Positions 43,242 through 53,827 of a stretch of DNA of 64,000 bases are shown here, piece after piece; position 1 is the first letter of the stretch, and each line of letters begins with the position of its first letter. Made by a program: the position numbers and the translations under genes. Source of the stretch: Thozetella sp. PMI_491 (taxonomy: Eukaryota; Ascomycota; Sordariomycetes; Chaetosphaeriales; Chaetosphaeriaceae); contig MU270086.1 of assembly GCA_021432635.1 (NCBI GenBank), forward strand, positions 62,001 through 126,000, given 5' to 3'. Under the pieces are notes generated by a model. The model was not told where the DNA came from and did not search any database. It worked only from the letters and a program-made list of their open reading frames with translations.

Positions 43242-44705
43242 ATGACGAGGCCGCTATTCGTCTACTCCTATAGCCTCAAGCGGCCATACCCGTACAAATG
43301 GTTTACACCGGTAGTCACGTTTGGGGGGATCGCTGCCCTGGCGGTATTCTCGGTCATCAACATCGCCTCGTCAGGTTATACACGTACCGTCGTCTATACC
43401 TCCGACCCGGACTCTACCCTAGCCCGTAAGTGGTTCGGTCGCCTCCCGGCCGTGTTCCGAGACAGCACCAATCCGACCTGCCAGCCCGTCAACATTCAGG
43501 TCAACTCCCAGTTCGTCACCAACAACTCAGCATTGGTCTACACGCTGAGGAACGTCGTAGAGGACCATGCCACGGACCAAGAAAGCCAGTCCCCGGCCTT
43601 GATATACAACCAAGACGTCTTTCAGAACTGCAGCGTCGACGCCATCACACTGAACCTAGCCGGGAACGATAGGACGCCGTCGCAGATCGCGATATCGTCC
43701 TGGGGCTTGACGGCTAATGCGGCCATTGGCTGCATGCTCACTGACACCCTCGACGGGAGCAGTACCCTCGTGAACCTCACCACCACGTATGACCTCGTTC
43801 CCAACACAGTTGATGTCTACACGGGCTTCCGGAAGTTCATCGGTCGCAACGAGACAACCCTCCCTAGCCTCTTCTGGGGCGAGTCGCTCCTGGCGGCGTT
43901 CTGGGTCAATATTACCTCCGCTATGAAATATGGCGAAATCAACCCCACCGACGGGTCTGGGAGGCGCTTCACGAATGGTTTTCTGTCGCTCTCGCACAAC
44001 GAATCCACGCCAGGGAGCGACATATCCCACCCCTATCGCCTGCAGCTCCTCTTCCGCTTCATCACCATCATGGACCGCGGCGACTACCGGGTCATGTCTG
44101 ACAGCGACCCGCAGCCACCCGTCGACATCCGAAGGCGGCCCGACATCTGGGTCGCCGCTGACTCGTTCGCCAAGGTATTCGAGGCAACTATCCTCGCGGA
44201 CCTGGGCCAGCAGCCAACTGCGCCGAGGGCGAGCATGCTCACCGACCCGGGCATGCTGCAAGCATTCTCGGCGCACGTCCCGGACATGCTCACAAGCACG
44301 TTATGCTGCACCAACGACATGACCCAGCTGGGCCTGGCGGCGTCGGACTACAATACATGGGTAGCCCAAAGAGCGGTCGGAGCGAGCGGGCTGGGAATCA
44401 CGCCATCGCTGATCGCCACATCGTACCTATGCCAAGTTCCGCAGCGGAAGCCGTTGGGAGAGCTGATCTTGTCGCTCCTGATCGCAGACCTGGTGTTTCT
44501 GCGTGCCTCGTGGGCGCTGTTCAAGCTGGCGGTGGAGTCGTTCATGATGTGGCGGGATCCAGATGTCTACAGCTGCAAGAGATGCTTGGAAAGGTCTAAG
44601 AGGGAGGCGAGAGCTCGCTGTACTTGCAAATCATGCGTAGAGGAAGCAGAGTGGGAAGACGCTCGACAGGAGCTCAGGAGCGCGCGCGGTGGCGACAAGA
44701 TTTGA
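43242..44705 (+). CDS. Two-TM fungal membrane glycoprotein with a C-terminal Cys cluster
   Basis: Single exon, 487 aa, function unknown. A short basic N-terminus (SLKRPYPYKW) precedes TM1 (FTPVVTFGGIAALAVFSVINI). A large ectodomain of about 350 aa with many Asn-x-Ser/Thr sites follows (NNSA, NCSV, NLTT, NETT, NITS, NESTP). TM2 is ELILSLLIADLVFLRASWALF. The cytosolic tail of about 60 aa contains CKRCLERSKREARARCTCKSC, a CxxC-x12-CxCxxC cluster that could bind zinc. This two-helix, big-loop layout is common among uncharacterised Pezizomycotina proteins. The ATG at 43242 is used instead of the GTG two codons earlier. Confidence 0.8.
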   Translation: MTRPLFVYSYSLKRPYPYKWFTPVVTFGGIAALAVFSVINIASSGYTRTVVYTSDPDSTLARKWFGRLPAVFRDSTNPTCQPVNIQVNSQFVTNNSALVYTLRNVVEDHATDQESQSPALIYNQDVFQNCSVDAITLNLAGNDRTPSQIAISSWGLTANAAIGCMLTDTLDGSSTLVNLTTTYDLVPNTVDVYTGFRKFIGRNETTLPSLFWGESLLAAFWVNITSAMKYGEINPTDGSGRRFTNGFLSLSHNESTPGSDISHPYRLQLLFRFITIMDRGDYRVMSDSDPQPPVDIRRRPDIWVAADSFAKVFEATILADLGQQPTAPRASMLTDPGMLQAFSAHVPDMLTSTLCCTNDMTQLGLAASDYNTWVAQRAVGASGLGITPSLIATSYLCQVPQRKPLGELILSLLIADLVFLRASWALFKLAVESFMMWRDPDVYSCKRCLERSKREARARCTCKSCVEEAEWEDARQELRSARGGDKI

Positions 44706-46547
44706 GGCTGCTTAGGCGACGCCTCACTGGCGCAGGACTTACAGTGGTGGACATGATAGCGATACCCTCCCTTTCACATGACTTAGATCATGACTTACTT
44801 GTACATAGTTTTAGTCCAATTTTTTGGTACTTTCGCAGTCTCCCAGCAATATGCGTGACGATCACATGCAAACCAGCAGAGGCAAATCGCTAGGCGTATT
44901 CGAGATGGCTGTTTTGAGGCCGCCAGCTCGAGCTATGTGGTGACTACTAGCGAACGAGAGACAGGGCGACGCTAAATATTCGCCGTGGCTGCCCCTGTGA
45001 CATATGCTTAGACCCAAACTAGCACCGCTTGACTGTTTTACTAGAACTGAGGCCTGTCCCGTGAGGACGTGCTGCGGGCTAGTGCAAGTGCGAAGCCTGA
45101 AGTCGAAGTGCGATCGAAAGCCACCTCAGAGGCAGACGTCTCTAGTACGCTGCCAAGGCGATCGTGAACCATTGGCGTCCACCTTAGCATCCTTCTCAGT
45201 CTCTCGTGACACTATCACAGATTCCCCAAGCTTGGGACTCGATGATGCCTAGTGCCCATGCTAGTCGGCTGGAGGCAGATTCCCTTGAGGTGGGGTAAAG
45301 CATGTGCATCCGAAGCGTCTTGGGTCCTGACCCAAGCTCCATTGCAGACTTCGGTAGAGCACCAAGAGGGCTGAACGGGGTGGCGAACGGTAGGCCGGTC
45401 GGTAAATGCCTAAACGAAGGGCAATCGATCTTCATAGGTGAAATGAGCCCAGCGGCCATGCCGTCGTGGCAGGCGTGGCTAGCGAGGATCATCCCTGCCC
45501 GCCACCTTCAGCTGCAGGTACTCTTCTGCGCCCTCGTCGCCTACGGAGCCGGCTTGGCGCATGCGAGGTATGCCATGGCTTCGAGTGGCGCAGTCTCTTC
45601 TCATGCCCTCCTTTAATGGCATACTGACTGTCTGCCCATCACGATAGTGCATGGCGAAAAGCCGCTTGTTGCTCTCAAGACTAAATTCTTGTCATTGCGC
45701 AGTCCGCTGTTTTTTTGTGGCCACAAGCTGAACTCTGCCTGGGACTAAGCTCAGTTTTGGCGGGGTTCACAGCTAGCTGCTATAAATAACCGGCGCATTG
45801 GTTCTGATGCCGAGACTCACCAAACTCTTTTTTGCCCTGGGTCGACGCTAAAATCTGCAAATGACAGTGACACGCTCGAGCTGGCAGGGCGGAACGAAAT
45901 GAGGCGGGCGGCACCGGGCCGGGGCTGCGAGAAGAAGAGTTTTCCCAGTTTTCGCAAAGAGAAAATTAGGTTTGTATAGCAAGCTGCTGGGCCTCGAAGC
46001 CGCCTTTTTCGGATAGTTTCGACGATGATGACATGCGCTCGCCTGTCTCGAGGCACCTTCCTATTCCATCAAGGTGCCAGACCAGCGGGATCTTCGCTGC
46101 TAAAACCGTCCTCGGGACGCCCCGCGTGGAGTAACAGTACCGGCGACCCACCTCCAACTCACTGTGCATAAGGTAAGGTAGCAAGGTAGGAAAAAAAAGC
46201 TCCGACACACACACACACACAAAACGCCAAAGGGCGGCAAGCAGACAGTGAGGCACACGGGATGAGGATATTAAAGTATATTGCGTCGTGGTGCACCACT
46301 GACCAAGTGACCCAATGAAAAAAGTCGGTTGTATCGACCAGAGACTCCCACCCGATTTCTTTCTCGCGGCAACCAAGGATATCACGTAGAGCACTCCGCA
46401 AAGCCACAGATTCAGAGCATGGCAGCTGGTGGTCGCTGCTGCTGCTAAGTCCAAAAACACACAAGACAGGTTCCTCCCGCGGCGATGTGGTCAATGCACA
46501 AGCGCCCAAGCCGCGCGGCTTCCGGCTACGCCAGGCCGCGGCGGGCT
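44706..46547. other. Intergenic with a CA microsatellite
   Basis: No gene is supported. Contains a (CA)n run at 46205-46221, inside the presumed 3' UTR of the minus-strand PLAC8 gene. Confidence 0.45.
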
Positions 46548-47151
46548 CTATTGCTGCTGCGCGGGCGCCTGGTAGACCATGCCGCCGGTGTTCTGGTACG
46601 GCTCCTTGACGCCGGTGGCGGGCAGCAGGGCCTCGCGGGCCTCGGCCTCCTTGTCCGCCTGGACGAGCGAGCAGAGACCGCAGCAGCACGAGGCGAGGAT
46701 GTCGGTAACGCAGTCGCCCTGGAGGTTGTACTTGGTGCGGATGTCGGCACGCTGCATCGACATGGGGATCCAGTGGAGGCCGAAGCAGCCCGAGGCGCAG
46801 AAGAGGAGGCACTAGAGACGAAAGGGTCAGCGGAGGCGCGTTCCGGACGAGCGGCGACAGGCGGGCACTACTCACGGTGGTGTTGATGGGCTCGTAGCCG
46901 TTGAGCTTGCCGTCCTTGCGGAGGCGGTGGTGGGTCTTGCCGAAGGTGACGCAGGGAATGCAGTAGGTCATCAGGCAGAGGTCGATGGGGTTGAAGCAGT
47001 CGAAGAAGCCCGACAGCCACGGCTGGGAGCTCTCAGGCGACTTGGAGTTGACGACCTCGCCGGGCTTGGCGAAGACCTCGTTGAGGCGGTTCTTCCAGTC
47101 CTCGACATCGCGGTCGTTGACGGGGCCGTTGTTGTTCTGGGGAGCAGACAT
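46548..47151 (-). CDS. PLAC8 family cysteine-rich membrane-associated protein (two exons)
   Basis: Exons 46876-47151 and 46548-46811 on the minus strand; the 64-bp intron has GTGAGT, GCTGAC and TCTAG. The product has 179 aa. The PLAC8 core is visible: DLCLMTYCIPCVTFGKTHHRL, then CLLFCASGCFGLHW after the intron, then DIRTKYNLQGDCVTDILASCCCGLCSLVQ. Two hydrophobic, Cys-rich segments are separated by a polar loop. Family members influence metal (cadmium, zinc) resistance, calcium or cell size at the plasma membrane in plants and fungi. The N-terminal 45 residues and the Gln-rich end (YQAPAQQQ) are disordered. A (GA)n run sits in its 5' leader at 47261-47279. Confidence 0.92.
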
Positions 47152-50100
47152 GGTGAAGAAGTTGGGGGTGGTAGAAGAAAACAAGAAGGGGGTATCTCTA
47201 GAAGAGGTGAGTCCAAAAAGTCTTTTAAGAGAGACAGCGAGTGTAGGAGAGATAGGATGGGAGAGAGAGAGAGAGAGAAGGCGTGAGAATGAGCGGACGA
47301 AGAAGAGTGCAGATCTGGTTCCTTTGAATAGGTTCAAGGACCAGTGCCGGCGAGGCTGTCTATTATACCAAGAACAAAGAAAGCTGCCCTGCCTCCTCTG
47401 CTCGTCGACGGCAGGTCGCCCAAACTAGGCGGAGTAAGCCAATCGCACAGGTCTCCCACAAAATTGGCCCGAGGAGCGACAAAGCTCGTCGAGCTTAATG
47501 CCTGCATGGACCTGCTCAGCTCTTCAGCCGCCGACGATCAGAATTGGTCCGTTGCGGGCCCTGGGAGATAATGTGGCATGCCAGTCCAGCGCCACATTGG
47601 CCCATCGCGGGAACCCTGAAATTTGCGACCCAGCCCAGGCCAGTCGTAGCCGCAGGTGGCGTTGGCCCACGCCCTCAGCCCTTTGGCGACCAGCGCTGCA
47701 TTTTGGTGCCGTTTGGCCCAGTTTTGCAGTTTTGCATGGGTTCGTCGACCAACGGCGCATAGTTTACCCGCCTTGTGGAAATGCCTTCACTATGTCGTGC
47801 CCCCAGGCCCACCCCCCGGTTCCTCCCTCCGCCTGTAGGCTTTTTTTTTTTTGTTCTTTCTTTCGTCTGTTCCGCCCTTTCGACCGCCTGGATCGCTGGT
47901 GTAAGCCTTATCGCGGGCCTCAGCGCCTCCTAATGCGAGCCAAAGGGGCCTGCGAAAGTGGATGAAACAATAACCCTCTGGGTCCGTAGGGCAGACTCGA
48001 TCCATCTCATAACGCCCCCCTTCTTCCCCTGGAAGGAGATCCAGGTTCGGACGGCAGACGGCAGCCGTTGGAGGCGGTCGCAGCCACCGTCTCGTCGGGT
48101 CGCGGTTGTTCATAGGCACAGACACCACGAGTTCATGCGCCTAGGGCCCCCCCTTCCAGAAGCACGACACATGGAAGCCGCACGCCAGGCAAGGCGTGCG
48201 AGAGAGAAAAGGGGCTCAGGAGCCCAGGCCCTCGTAGCTATCTCTTGGCAAAAGTCGACGCAACACCGCCCTCGCAGTCGTTGCTTTGAATCTTCCTCCG
48301 GGCCTAGAGGGTAGGTACAGATGCGAAACCCGTCAGGTATAAGGTAGGATACGAGCATGCCCGCCAAGTCACACACACACACACACACAATGCCACCCAA
48401 CCTCGGTATAGTGCTACGCATGCTGTCGGATGATCGGCACCCTGCCGTTGGCTGGCATCAAGTACCGCTCGCCTGCTCTACAGTGCCGTGGTACCCCGGC
48501 TCGCCCAGCTGGACCCATTCCGGCTCCGACCCTGCGAGCAGGAGCTTGGCCTCGAAGAACGATACCCAAACCGGACCGGCGAGGGAGCGCGGCTGCAGAG
48601 CCCCTTTGATTAGAGAGGTTGTTATACACAAAAATCCCCACATGCGCAAGAATAAGCAACCACAATCAGCATTGCACCAACGCGCCGTTGTTTAAATGAA
48701 TCTGGGATCTTGCTCTATTTTGAACAACATCCCAATCTTATTCTGCATAACCCGTGCCTTGGTGGAGCGGCTTCCTTATATGCCTTGGTTTTCGTATTTC
48801 TCGTACCTAGACATCTCGTCGCGGGAACAAAGGGGACAGCATGGGTACGCCGGAGCGGGAGTTGCAAGTCCGCCGTGCATGCTTGTCCAACACAATCAAC
48901 TCCTCGGCGATGCTGGACATTTCGCTGCAAGAGAATCCTCGAGCATCTCTCTGCAGGAGACAGACCAACCTTTCCTTGGCAACTCTTGACTCAACAACAG
49001 ACGATACCGGCTGTTTTAGGTGCTGTATGTCTCTAGTAGCTATCCGTGCTCCAGAGCCATACCCGTCACCCTGTGTTCCACACAGGAGTTCAGCAGAAAC
49101 ACAGACCCTACCAGCGGTTACATGACTCGTTGCCCAGGTATGGTACAACCTCCCTGAAGTGACTGCATAGACGATATGGATCACCTTGTCAACCTAGGAG
49201 TTTTGTGCAAAGAAATGTTGTTGAATAGGTTCGATGAAGCGCTCCTCTCCAGGACTTTCTCCGTGAGTAAACGTCTACCACTCGAGGCATACAAAAATGA
49301 TGAGGTAGAATTCATGGAATATCTGCGCGACAGCTGGGGTAGAAGCGACCGGTCTACACTAAACAACGTCGACGGCACGATATCCCAACGCTTCCCGACC
49401 CTCTATAAAGAACGAAAGGCACCGGACTGCGCAGAAATAAGGGTGTAAACTGGTCACCCGCTTCAAATTGCTCAGTCCCATCCTCCGTCTCTGGATGGGC
49501 GAGATCCCTAGGGACCCTTTGAGCCTAGACTCAGGAAATGGCGTCGCAGGAAGATGTCGGCAGCGTTGAACGCTGCTGACCACCCTTGAAAAAAATACGT
49601 TTGCTAGGCTGCTGACATACAGCGGATGGGCCGGCATGCATGAGGCGGAGACACCCACCTCGACTAAGACCGCATTCAATCACTGTCTCTTGAGCTGCTA
49701 TTCCATCATCAGATCGAAGAATACGGGAAGCTCCGTGGTGTTCACTCGAGTACATCGCTGAGTTCGACAAGCGGCTTGCGCTTGCCATCTAGCACTACCT
49801 AACGATTATGCAGCAGCACGAGCCGTCGTCTTCCGCGGAGGATGACTGGTCTGGCTATATCCACAACAGCATGAGCTTCTGAGTGAGTGGTTGGGCTTAC
49901 CCCAGCAGCCCAAAACCGTGATTGGGACTCCTTGCCGTGGACTGGTACAAACCTAGCTCGAACAGATACCTGTAGGCGAGACAGGCCATCGTTCCAAACC
50001 GACATCGTAACCAACAAAAGCGCGCGCCGCATCAACGGGGAGAGCCTTGTGAACAGCTTCAAGTTCGATACCCAGCTTCATGCCTCTTTGTTTTGCGCCT

Positions 50101-50736
50101 CTGTACTGCATGTGGCCGCTCGGTCCCGTGAACTGTCAATCGAAGGGCATAGAATGATCTGCCAGAGCCGCAAGAGCTAGACAGGTACAGAACAGTAGCA
50201 TTCAGGATACTGTCGTGAGGGTGGAGTTTCCTGTTCTTTTTCTCTAGGAGAGCTTAGGTCCAAAGGCAAGGTACATGGTTGGCCACCATGCCCCTTCACC
50301 TGTCACATGGGCTTCTAGCGTACCGATGCCACTCGCTCCTATCTTCACAACTACTAAAAGTTTAGTAGAATCGATCGATGGCATTTACTTTCATCGGTGC
50401 TCCCATGGTGACGCCCTTAATGGTATGCTTTACCACTACTGGCTTAGCTAGATAGCAAATAAAATTTGCAGTGAAGCTTGGTGGTCCCTTAGTGAAAAGA
50501 TGAGGGGGGTAGATGTAACAATCAGGGTAGCATTGTGGAGAAGACTGGGGTGAGAGAGCTAGATATTGTAGTAACACAGTGGCAGTGTGCATAATTTCGG
50601 GGAGAATAGGTCAGGGGTTGAGAGGACAAAAAATTGCAGTGAAAAAGAAAATGATATAATAAGATGGGATGAAGCCTCATGTGTAGTCAAATTATAACCT
50701 AGCAGCCTCTTAACGATACCAACCTCTGTAGATCTC
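47152..50736. other. Long gene-poor intergenic region
   Basis: About 3.6 kb. It holds (GA)n at 47261-47279, (CA)n at 48370-48389 and T runs near 47840. A 90-residue frame at 49176-49448 on the plus strand has protein-like composition (VNLGVLCKEMLLNRFDEALL) but no domain and no extension; it may be a fragment of a gene. The right end is the 3' flank of the permease. Confidence 0.45.
48370..48389 (+). repeat. (CA)n microsatellite
   Basis: About ten AC dinucleotides in an intergenic region, a simple sequence repeat likely to vary in length. Confidence 0.85.
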
Positions 50737-53067
50737 TTACGCCGTCTCACTCTCACCCCGGCCAAGGTAGACCGCACTTGCTTTCCAGACACCGATAGCA
50801 CCTCTTGCGATCTCATGCCGTCCATCGTAGAGCGGATAGACGACAACTGCAAAGAAGGCGAAGAACTGCCAGATGATAGCTACAGTAGTCCAGCTAGAGA
50901 AGAAGCTCTTAGTGAAGATGTAGTCACGATAGAGCGGTAGCGGCCAGGCCACGAATGTGACCAAAACAACCACGATCCAAAAGATCCATGCGATTCGGTA
51001 CCAACGATTCAGCTCCTTCAACGTATCCCCACTGAAAGGATGACGGAGATCATCGAGACTGGCGTGGCGCAATGCTACTAGGTCTGCTTCGCCAGTCGGA
51101 CTCTTTTCATCTGTACCGTCAGTAGCGCTCTGTTCGGGGTCAGAGTCGCCAACAACGGCAGCCGATGCCTTGGCCTCTACATGTTTATCGACACAAGTGC
51201 CCTCCTTCGGTGTAGAGGTGCGAATTTGGGCCTCCTCCACGAGCTCAATCCGTAGGAACTCACGCCAGTCAAACGTGTACGGCTTGTACTGCGAAATCAG
51301 AATCGAATACAAGGCCGGCGAGAAGAAAGACCCAATAGCTCCATAGAGTGCTGGAAGGCCCGACTCGGTTGTAGTCATATTAATAGTGCCGTACAATGCC
51401 TTGGCAGTTCCGAGCCAGACTCCAAGGCCCGTCAGGAAACCTAAAATGGGAGACAGGATCGCCGCGAGTCTAGTCTGGCCGGACCAGCAGATGGTGAATA
51501 TGAGCGGGATAATTCCGGGACACGATAGTATCGGCCGGAAGTATCCAATCCATGTCATATCGGCGCCACCGTAGTTTAGCGCCAGCGAGATGGCGGTGAT
51601 AAACACGGCGTGAAACACCACGGCGATGTGGCTGACTTGGACAAGTCGCTTGTCTGACGCTTTCGGATTGATGTAGGTCTTGTAGAGATCGAAAGAAAGA
51701 ATGCTGCTGACGGCAATCATGGACGACGACACGGTGCTCGTCAGGGCCATAAAGAGCAAGACAAAGAAAGCGATCATGCCGTGGTCGCCAATGAGCGCTT
51801 TCACCACGTATGGCATGACGAAGCCGGCGCTGACCTGGGCAGTGGTCAAGTCACCTGGGTAGGTTGGGAAGATAGCCGTCTTGTGCAGTGCCCGGGCTGT
51901 CAACCCGATGACTGTACCCAGGCCCCAGGGGATTCCAAAGATGGCAAGTGCAGCGAGGTTGTATCCCGGAACTGTGGCGTTGACCTTGGTTGCGAATGAC
52001 TTTTGCCAAAAAGCGGTATCCTTTTACCAACGAGGTTAGCAGGCGCTCGATCAGCAGAGTTCAGTATGGACAGAGGTGGGGTACCATCACGACAAGGGCG
52101 AGATTTCCAAACTTGAGGATAAGACCCCAGATGATTGCCGGTTGGGACTTCATCGTCAGGAGGGAGCCCTGGTAGTTCCCGTCGATGTAATTCTCAGAAG
52201 CTGTTTCGATTAGTTTGTCATAGAGGCCAGACAAACCGCCGACAGCCTCGTGGGTCAATATGCTGAGTGTAAAATAGATTATCAGAATCAATGCGATCGT
52301 TGTGTGGAGGTAGTCGGTCAAGAACGTGGCCTTTAGGCCGCCAACAGCTGTATACAGCACGACTAGGGGCACGTCAGCCGCGGGCCACATACACGTTTGT
52401 TTGGTATCTTTATGTGGAAAACTCGCCTCCTAGTGGAATGAGGATGGTGGCAGCGACAAAATGCATCCCCGAGACGCCAAAGACAACTTGAGAGCCGGTG
52501 AGGATCATGGATGCGCACCCGAATACGTTGTTGGATATGTTTAACACGATGAATACCAAGTGGCCAATCCCACCATACCGCATCTTGACGATCTCCAACG
52601 ACGTGTGGGCGTAGGGAACTCGGATCTTGGCGAGGACTCCAAGGGCCGCCATCAAGGCGATCTGGAAGCATAGACCACTAGCCCACCACTAGACAGGAGT
52701 TTAGCTTCATAACGTGCGGTACCTCGTATGCCAAGAGCTTGGTATCTGTCAGGGGAGCTCGAAATGGACATTCTCTCACCAGAGGAACTGCAAGACCGTA
52801 GCGGTAGCACATGGCCGCCGCGAAAACGGTTTCGTTGATCCACATCCACGACGAGAACACTGCCGACGCCGTGAGGCCGATGCCGACCGACCGATTCGCA
52901 ACCATAAACATCTCGGACGTGGCCGAATCCTCCGCAAGGTACGCTCTCTGGATCTTCACAGCGGCGAGAATCACGCCGCAGAAGGCAACGCCGAGACCCA
53001 CGAGGAGTCCGTAGGCCGTTCCTTGAGAGACTAGAGTCACCCCCGTGACTCCTAGTTGCACCGACAT
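50737..53067 (-). CDS. dur3: Urea/polyamine active transporter, DUR3 type (four exons, one GC-AG intron)
   Basis: Sodium:solute-symporter fold plasma-membrane permease; fungal Dur3 imports urea and polyamines by proton symport. Exons are 52780-53067, 52427-52688, 52085-52362 and 50737-52020, all phases closed, 703 aa. The second intron (52363-52426) has a GC donor, GGAG|GCGAGT, with a normal GCTGAC branch and CCTAG acceptor; only this splice joins IPLG to VVLYTAVGGLKATFLTDY, the conserved family segment. About 14-15 TM helices are seen, with VFSSWMWINETVFAAA, MTWIGYFRPILSCPGIIP and FLTGLGVWLG as family landmarks. A hydrophilic loop with SDPEQSATDGTDEKS lies before the last helices and is a likely site of regulation. 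It shares a 760-bp divergent promoter with the luciferase-like monooxygenase. Confidence 0.93.
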
Positions 53068-53827
53068 GGCAGCAAACTTTAGGCGAGACAGCAGAGCGTC
53101 CTATAAATTCAGAACTCAGGGTAGCGGTTTTCACAGTCCTTGTTGTCTAGAAACGGGTTGACTCAGTAGCTACTGAGATCGTCCATGGCTCAAGTCTTCC
53201 CACTTTATTCCCCTCTGCCGCGCCGGCAGCGCTCTCGGGGAGTCTTCATTGCATAATTGGCCCACACTCGCGATCACGTCGAAGAACCCTGACATTTCGA
53301 CGGGTATGTGGCTCTGTGCAACGTGCTGTACCGGTGATCATCTTGATTATCTACGGGTCAAAAGAGCCTCACCCCCAATGCTACAATGGGGGTTCATGGA
53401 CTAATTGGCTCAAAGAGATCGAGGGAAGCCCCAATCGCTCCTTGGCACCATGGGGCCCGCTGCGAGACGCTAAAGATTGCGTGCCACGGCCGCGGATGAC
53501 GAGCACAAGAGGGCAACGATATGATTGTTCAAGAGCTACGGATACAGATAACTGCGCCTCCAGGCAGCCCCACCCCCGTGTTTATAGGCCAAGCGACACC
53601 GGAAGTCATGCTAGTAGCATCAGGAACAGGCTAGATGGCGTGATCACCACCATGCAAGGCAACAGGGCATAATGGCATAAGGCCGCGCGAATGGGCTTTA
53701 TGAAGCAGGTCAATCGAAGAAGAAAAAACCCCAAAAAAACCACGGGCGATTGCACCGCTTCAGAATGAATAGCGCTGCCTGACCTTGGCCGTGGAACTAA
53801 GCATTGGCGCATGGCTATAAAGGAAAG
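53068..53827. promoter_or_regulatory. Divergent promoter between dur3-like permease and monooxygenase
   Basis: 760 bp between two divergent starts. GATA-type motifs that AreA/NIT2 factors bind are present as TTATCT at 53347-53352 and as GATA followed by AGATAA at 53541-53551. This would suit nitrogen-source control of the permease, as known for Dur3 in other fungi. Single GATA motifs are common by chance, so this is weak evidence. Confidence 0.35.

Noticed and set aside
49176-49448. 90-residue plus-strand frame with protein-like composition
   Set aside because: No domain, no upstream or downstream exons with matching phase, and no recognisable family. Mentioned only in the intergenic entry.
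53804-53827. Upstream start for the luciferase-like monooxygenase
   Set aside because: It begins with TTG. The ATG at 53828 is the first real start codon in frame.
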